Of a stretch of 64,000 bases of DNA, positions 60,044 to 64,000 are shown piece after piece. Position 1 is the first letter of the stretch, and each line of letters begins with the position of its first letter. Made by a program: the position numbers and the translations under genes. The notes beneath the pieces were generated by a model. The model searched no databases and was not told the origin of the DNA. It saw only the letters and a list, made by a program, of their open reading frames with translations. Origin of the DNA: Woeseiaceae bacterium (GTDB lineage Bacteria > Pseudomonadota > Gammaproteobacteria > Steroidobacterales > Woeseiaceae); contig JAJFKT010000010.1 of assembly GCA_021773075.1 (NCBI GenBank), positions 62,001 to 126,000 of the forward strand. The letters are read 5' to 3'.

Positions 60044-61834
60044 ATGAAGCATATTCGCAACTTTTCTATTATCGCTCACATTGACCACGGCAAGTCGACG
60101 CTGGCTGACCGGTTTATCCAGCATTGTGGAGGTCTGAGCGATCGCGAAATGGAAGAGCAGGTCCTCGACTCAATGGATCTGGAGCGCGAGCGTGGAATTA
60201 CGATCAAGGCGCAATGTGTCTCGCTCAATTACAACAGCGAATCTGGCGAGGTTTATCAGCTCAACTTCATCGATACGCCTGGACACGTCGATTTCTCTTA
60301 CGAGGTATCGCGGTCGCTGGCCGCATGCGAAGGCGCATTGCTGGTGGTTGACGCCGCGCAAGGTGTCGAAGCGCAAAGCGTCGCCAATTGCATGACCGCA
60401 ATCGATCAGGGGCTTGAAGTGCTGCCGGTACTCAACAAAATTGATTTGCCGGCCGCTGATCCCGACAAAGTCGTTGCCGAGATTGAGGACATCATCGGTA
60501 TAGACGCGCAGGACGCGATCCATGTCAGTGCGAAAACCGGCCTGGGCGTTCCTGCGCTTCTTGAACAGTTGGTCGAAGTCATTCCTTCGCCTGCGGGAGA
60601 TGCAGATGGTGAATTGCAAGCGCTGATTATTGATTCCTGGTTCGACAACTATGTCGGTGTCGTATCACTGGTTCGCGTGATGAACGGCAGTCTCTCCAAA
60701 CGCAGCAAAATTACGGTGATGTCGACCGGGGTTAGTTACTCAGCAGATCGCGTTGGCGTATTTACGCCGAAGATGGACGATCGAGCAGCGCTAAATGCAG
60801 GTGAAGTTGGTTTCGTTATCGCCGGTATTAAGGATATCTACGGCGCTCCTGTTGGCGATACACTCACCGCAACGCACCGGCCCTGCACCGAACCGCTTCC
60901 GGGATTTAAGCAGGTACAACCCCGCGTGTTTGCAGGCCTGTTTCCAATCAGCTCTGACGATTATGAAAATTTTCGTGAGGCCTTGCAAAAGCTACGACTG
61001 AATGACGCCGCATTGCATTTCGAACCAGAATCCTCTGCCGCACTTGGCTTCGGTTTTCGCTGCGGGTTCCTCGGCATGTTGCACATGGAGATTGTTCAGG
61101 AACGTCTTGAGCGCGAGTATGACCTTGAACTGATCAGTACCGCACCGACGGTAATATTTGAGGTTGTCGATACCAAGGGTGAAACGCTGCTCGTCGACAA
61201 CCCGTCAAAGCTGCCGGCCATCAATGAAATCGAGGAACTGCGTGAGCCGATAATCTCCGCTAACATTCTCGTGCCGGAGAAGTACGTTGGGGCGGTCATT
61301 AAGCTATGTATTGAGAAGCGTGGCGTACAAAAACAAATGCGCTATTTGGGTGGCCAGGTATCGATTGAATACGAATTGCCGTTGGCGGAGGTCGTGCTCG
61401 ACTTTTTTGATCGACTGAAGTCGGTCAGCCGAGGCTTCGCATCCTTTGACTATCATTTCGTACGCTTCGCACCAGCGCAACTGGTACGTCTTGACGTGCT
61501 GATCAATCAGGAGCGAGTGGATGCATTGTCTGTCATTGTGCATCGAGAACATGTGAAAACACGCGGTCGCGATCTGGTTGAAAAGATGCGTGAGCTTATT
61601 CCGCGACAGATGTTCGATGTGGCAATCCAGGCCGCTATTGGCAGCCAAATTGTTGCGCGCAGTAACGTAAAGGCATTACGTAAAAACGTTACCGCGAAAT
61701 GCTATGGTGGCGACATTTCGAGAAAGCGCAAGCTTTTGGAGAAACAGAAGGCCGGCAAGAAACGCATGAAGCAGGTGGGATCGGTAGAGATTCCACAGGA
61801 GGCATTTCTTGCCGTATTACGAGTTGAAAAGTGA
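60044..61834 (+). CDS. lepA: Elongation factor 4 (LepA)
   Basis: Ribosome-bound GTPase influencing initiation and back-translocation. The 596-aa protein has the G-domain motifs [22 protein letters not shown] and NKIDLP, a C-terminal domain with [17 protein letters not shown] and the LepA-specific end [18 protein letters not shown]. lepB follows 9 bp downstream, as in E. coli. Confidence 0.97.
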   Translation: MKHIRNFSIIAHIDHGKSTLADRFIQHCGGLSDREMEEQVLDSMDLERERGITIKAQCVSLNYNSESGEVYQLNFIDTPGHVDFSYEVSRSLAACEGALLVVDAAQGVEAQSVANCMTAIDQGLEVLPVLNKIDLPAADPDKVVAEIEDIIGIDAQDAIHVSAKTGLGVPALLEQLVEVIPSPAGDADGELQALIIDSWFDNYVGVVSLVRVMNGSLSKRSKITVMSTGVSYSADRVGVFTPKMDDRAALNAGEVGFVIAGIKDIYGAPVGDTLTATHRPCTEPLPGFKQVQPRVFAGLFPISSDDYENFREALQKLRLNDAALHFEPESSAALGFGFRCGFLGMLHMEIVQERLEREYDLELISTAPTVIFEVVDTKGETLLVDNPSKLPAINEIEELREPIISANILVPEKYVGAVIKLCIEKRGVQKQMRYLGGQVSIEYELPLAEVVLDFFDRLKSVSRGFASFDYHFVRFAPAQLVRLDVLINQERVDALSVIVHREHVKTRGRDLVEKMRELIPRQMFDVAIQAAIGSQIVARSNVKALRKNVTAKCYGGDISRKRKLLEKQKAGKKRMKQVGSVEIPQEAFLAVLRVEK

Positions 61835-61843
61835 GTTACTATT

Positions 61844-62602
61844 TTGAGCATTGATCTTGCACTCATACTGACATTGCTGACGCTGGTTTCAGGCGTCGTC
61901 GTCGCAATGGACATTCTTGTATGGAAAACCTCCGAGCAAGACGAGCGAAACGCGCCAGGACCGAAGGCGGTGCTGGTTGAATATTCACGCTCGTTCTTTC
62001 CAGTTCTAATATTCGTATTGGTGATTCGCTCGTTCATTTTCGAGCCGTTTCGGATTCCCTCTGGTTCGATGAAACCAACTCTCATTATCGGCGACTTCAT
62101 TTTCGTCAAGAAATTCAGCTATGGACTGCGTCTGCCGGTTACGGAAACGAAAGTAATCGAGACGGGCGAGCCCGAGCTTGGTGATGTCGTCGTTTTCAGG
62201 TTGCCGTCGGACCCCAAGATTCACTACATCAAGAGAGTCGTCGGTTTACCAGGTGACCGGGTTGTCTACGAGCGGCAGCGATTGACGATCAATGGCGTGC
62301 GTATGGATCTCGCGCCAAACGGTGAATATTTCGAAAGTGCGCCTATTTATCTGGAGGACCTCGGTGGACGAGTCCATGAAATCCTGATCCATGACCCAGG
62401 CCGCTCCAAGAAAGACGGTGTCTATGTCGTTCCAGACGGCCAGTACCTGATGATGGGTGACAATCGCGATAAGAGCAGGGATAGCCGTTATATCGGCATG
62501 ATCCCTGAGAAATACCTCGTTGGTGAGGCCGTGCGCGTCTGGATGCACTTCATTCCCTGGAGTTTGCCTGAGTGGGACAGAATCGGCACAAAAATCGAAT
62601 AA
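61844..62602 (+). CDS. lepB: Signal peptidase I
   Basis: Membrane serine protease that removes signal peptides. The 252-aa protein has two N-terminal membrane segments, then the catalytic Ser75 in FRIPSGSMKPTL and the general base Lys130 in HYIKRVVGLPGDRV, and MMGDNRDKSRDSRYIGMIPE. It starts at a TTG at 61844. A 91-bp gap precedes the DUF4845 gene. Confidence 0.96.
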   Translation: MSIDLALILTLLTLVSGVVVAMDILVWKTSEQDERNAPGPKAVLVEYSRSFFPVLIFVLVIRSFIFEPFRIPSGSMKPTLIIGDFIFVKKFSYGLRLPVTETKVIETGEPELGDVVVFRLPSDPKIHYIKRVVGLPGDRVVYERQRLTINGVRMDLAPNGEYFESAPIYLEDLGGRVHEILIHDPGRSKKDGVYVVPDGQYLMMGDNRDKSRDSRYIGMIPEKYLVGEAVRVWMHFIPWSLPEWDRIGTKIE

Positions 62603-62693
62603 TGTGGTACGAGTCACTGACTTGGCCGCTAGTATCACGCTACGCTTGCGCTTGATATTGTTAAATAGAACGCGCTAGTTCGGAGAAATCAGT

Positions 62694-63089
62694 ATGTTCG
62701 CCAAATCCATCAACAGGCCGCGCCTGAAGAACCGCCAATCCGGTATGACGACACTTGGCGTTATCATACTGGTGAGTTTTGTCGGGGTCTTTGTATTTGC
62801 CGGTATTCGACTGACTCCTGTCTATCTCAACTACATGAAAGTTTCCGGTGTCGTAGCCGGCATTCATTCCGAATTCGATGGCGCAAATGCGACTCGGGTA
62901 TCGATTCGAAGGTCTATTTCACGTCGTTTTGACATCGAAAGTGTTGGGATAATCACAGCCAAAGACGTTAAAGTTACGAAAGTTGAAGGCGGTCATGAAG
63001 TAGCCGCTACTTATTCGCACAAGGCGCCTTTTATCGCCAACGTTTCGTTCGTTGTGGATTTCGACAAGCGAGTGTTAGTGCGCAGATAG
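62694..63089 (+). CDS. DUF4845 membrane-anchored protein
   Basis: A 131-aa protein with one membrane segment near the N-terminus (MTTLGVIILVSFVGVFVFAG, about residues 18-37), resembling a pilin-like start, and a soluble C-terminal domain. It is regularly found between lepB and rnc in Pseudomonas and relatives. Nothing is known of its action. The GGAGAAA before the ATG is a good ribosome site. Confidence 0.75.
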   Translation: MFAKSINRPRLKNRQSGMTTLGVIILVSFVGVFVFAGIRLTPVYLNYMKVSGVVAGIHSEFDGANATRVSIRRSISRRFDIESVGIITAKDVKVTKVEGGHEVAATYSHKAPFIANVSFVVDFDKRVLVRR

Positions 63090-63130
63090 AACGTCGGGCG
63101 AGCGATTCCGACTGATGAAGAGCGATTCCA

Positions 63131-63814
63131 TTGAACAAGGCCGAGAGCTGGCTCGAAAAGACGCTGCGATATCGGTTTCAAGACGCTGAGCTATTTCGTC
63201 AGGCGTTAACCCACAGAAGCGCAAGTAACCGCAATAACGAACGTCTCGAATTTCTCGGAGACGCCGTTCTTGACTTCGTCGTATCGGAGGCGGTATATCT
63301 CGCTCGCCCCGAAGCGCCCGAGGGCGATCTCAGTAAATTGCGTGCGTCTCTGGTTAGAGATGAGTCTCTTGCCGTGCTCGCCCTCGAACTCGGTCTGGGG
63401 GAATACCTCGTTCTCGGTAGCGGCGAGAAGAAAACCGGTGGCCATCGACGTGAGTCAATACTTGCCGACGCCCTGGAGGCTATTTTCGGTGCGGTCTTTT
63501 TGGATAGCGGATTTGACGCCGCCAAAGAATTGATCAATCGCGTATACGATCAGCGTTACCGCGAACTTCCCGACGTAGAAGAACTCCGCGATCCCAAAAC
63601 CCGGTTACAGGAATGGCTGCAGGCGCGCAAAATGGCCTTGCCGGATTACAAACTTGTAGGCGTGTCCGGTCAGGATCACAATCAACGCTTTAGCGTGACC
63701 TGTACGGTCATCGAAACATCGGCGGTCACCGACGGTCAGTCAACCACGCGACGTAAAGCGGAGCAGGAAGCGGCTCGAAGAATGATCGATCTAATTAACG
63801 AGCAGAAATCTTGA
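63131..63814 (+). CDS. rnc: Ribonuclease III
   Basis: Double-strand-specific endonuclease for rRNA maturation and mRNA decay. The 227-aa chain starts [18 protein letters not shown] (TTG codon), has the catalytic signature [18 protein letters not shown] (Glu40, Asp44) and a C-terminal double-strand RNA-binding domain ending [14 protein letters not shown]. The stop overlaps the era start (TTGA). Confidence 0.96.
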   Translation: MNKAESWLEKTLRYRFQDAELFRQALTHRSASNRNNERLEFLGDAVLDFVVSEAVYLARPEAPEGDLSKLRASLVRDESLAVLALELGLGEYLVLGSGEKKTGGHRRESILADALEAIFGAVFLDSGFDAAKELINRVYDQRYRELPDVEELRDPKTRLQEWLQARKMALPDYKLVGVSGQDHNQRFSVTCTVIETSAVTDGQSTTRRKAEQEAARRMIDLINEQKS

Positions 63815-64000
63815 ATATTGCAGAGGGCTATCGCTGTGGATTGGTCGCCGTAATTGGTCGACCCAATGTTGGCAAGTCGACGTTTATAAATGCCGTGCTG
63901 GGTCGCAAGGTGAGTATCGTCACTGCAAAGCCACAAACAACCCGGCACCGAATCCTTGCCGTGCACACGGAGGAGACGGAACAGATTATCTTCGTCGACA
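63811..64000 (+). CDS. era: GTPase Era, 5' part cut by window edge
   Basis: Essential GTPase that binds 16S rRNA during 30S assembly. Starts at TTG 63811, overlapping the rnc stop by 4 bp. The 63 visible codons begin [19 protein letters not shown] and contain G1 (GRPNVGKST) and the G2-region [11 protein letters not shown]. The rest lies outside the window. rnc-era coupling is typical. Confidence 0.93.
   Translation, partial: MNIAEGYRCGLVAVIGRPNVGKSTFINAVLGRKVSIVTAKPQTTRHRILAVHTEETEQIIFVD

Overview
The window looks like a core-chromosome segment of a gammaproteobacterium. The evidence is gene order: map/rpsB-tsf-pyrH-frr-uppS-cdsA-rseP-bamA-skp-lpxD-lpxA-lpxB-rnhB-dnaE-accA-tilS-pyrG-kdsA-eno-ftsB-truD, then surE-pcm-yqaA-nlpD-rpoS, recJ-prfB-lysS, sdhCDAB-sdhE, and rpoE-rseABC-lepA-lepB-rnc-era. 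The gammaproteobacterial SurE-Pcm-NlpD-RpoS block, the Lpx enzymes and BamA indicate a Gram-negative with an LPS outer membrane. Base composition is moderate and there are no rRNA, tRNA, phage, IS or CRISPR features. I cannot name the genus; an uncultured marine lineage is possible but unproven.

Layout. 1-9952: dapE (cut by the window edge), a complete pstSCAB phosphate importer on the opposite strand behind a Pho-box-like triple repeat, then yffB-dapD-glnD-map on the minus strand. 9953-28922: a long plus-strand run for translation, nucleotide, envelope and lipid A synthesis, fatty acid synthesis and DNA replication. 28923-29488: a 566-bp non-coding, hairpin-rich gap. 29489-34656: pyrG, kdsA, eno, ftsB, truD. 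34713-41257: an RND efflux operon whose outer-membrane channel carries an extra periplasmic-binding-protein-like domain. 41260-45941: ygbA, smr, surE, pcm, yqaA, nlpD, rpoS. 45944-52499: a DUF498 gene, a recJ-linked unknown, recJ, prfB with its programmed frameshift, lysS and ygfZ. 52558-56843: sdhAF4-sdhCDAB-sdhE-ygfX, a succinate dehydrogenase operon with its FAD assembly factors. 57035-64000: sigma-E and its regulators, a glutaredoxin-like gene, lepA, lepB, a DUF4845 gene, rnc and the start of era.

Most interesting signals. (1) Three copies of an element with a constant 18-nt loop (TCTCCACGACCCACAGTC) held on 22-23-bp stems whose sequence differs completely from copy to copy. Two copies lie in inverted orientation in the tilS-pyrG gap, so their loops are perfectly complementary; the third lies between the convergent lysS and ygfZ. 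I do not recognise this as a described family. (2) dxr is absent from between cdsA and rseP, and ispD and ispF from between ftsB and truD. This suggests loss of the MEP isoprenoid pathway; fabZ is also missing from the lpx cluster. (3) Ribosomal protein S2 has a roughly 110-residue Lys/Ala/Glu tail. (4) The TolC-type channel is fused to a binding-protein-like domain. (5) A REP-like palindrome has been taken in frame into truD and recurs as a hairpin between sdhB and sdhE.
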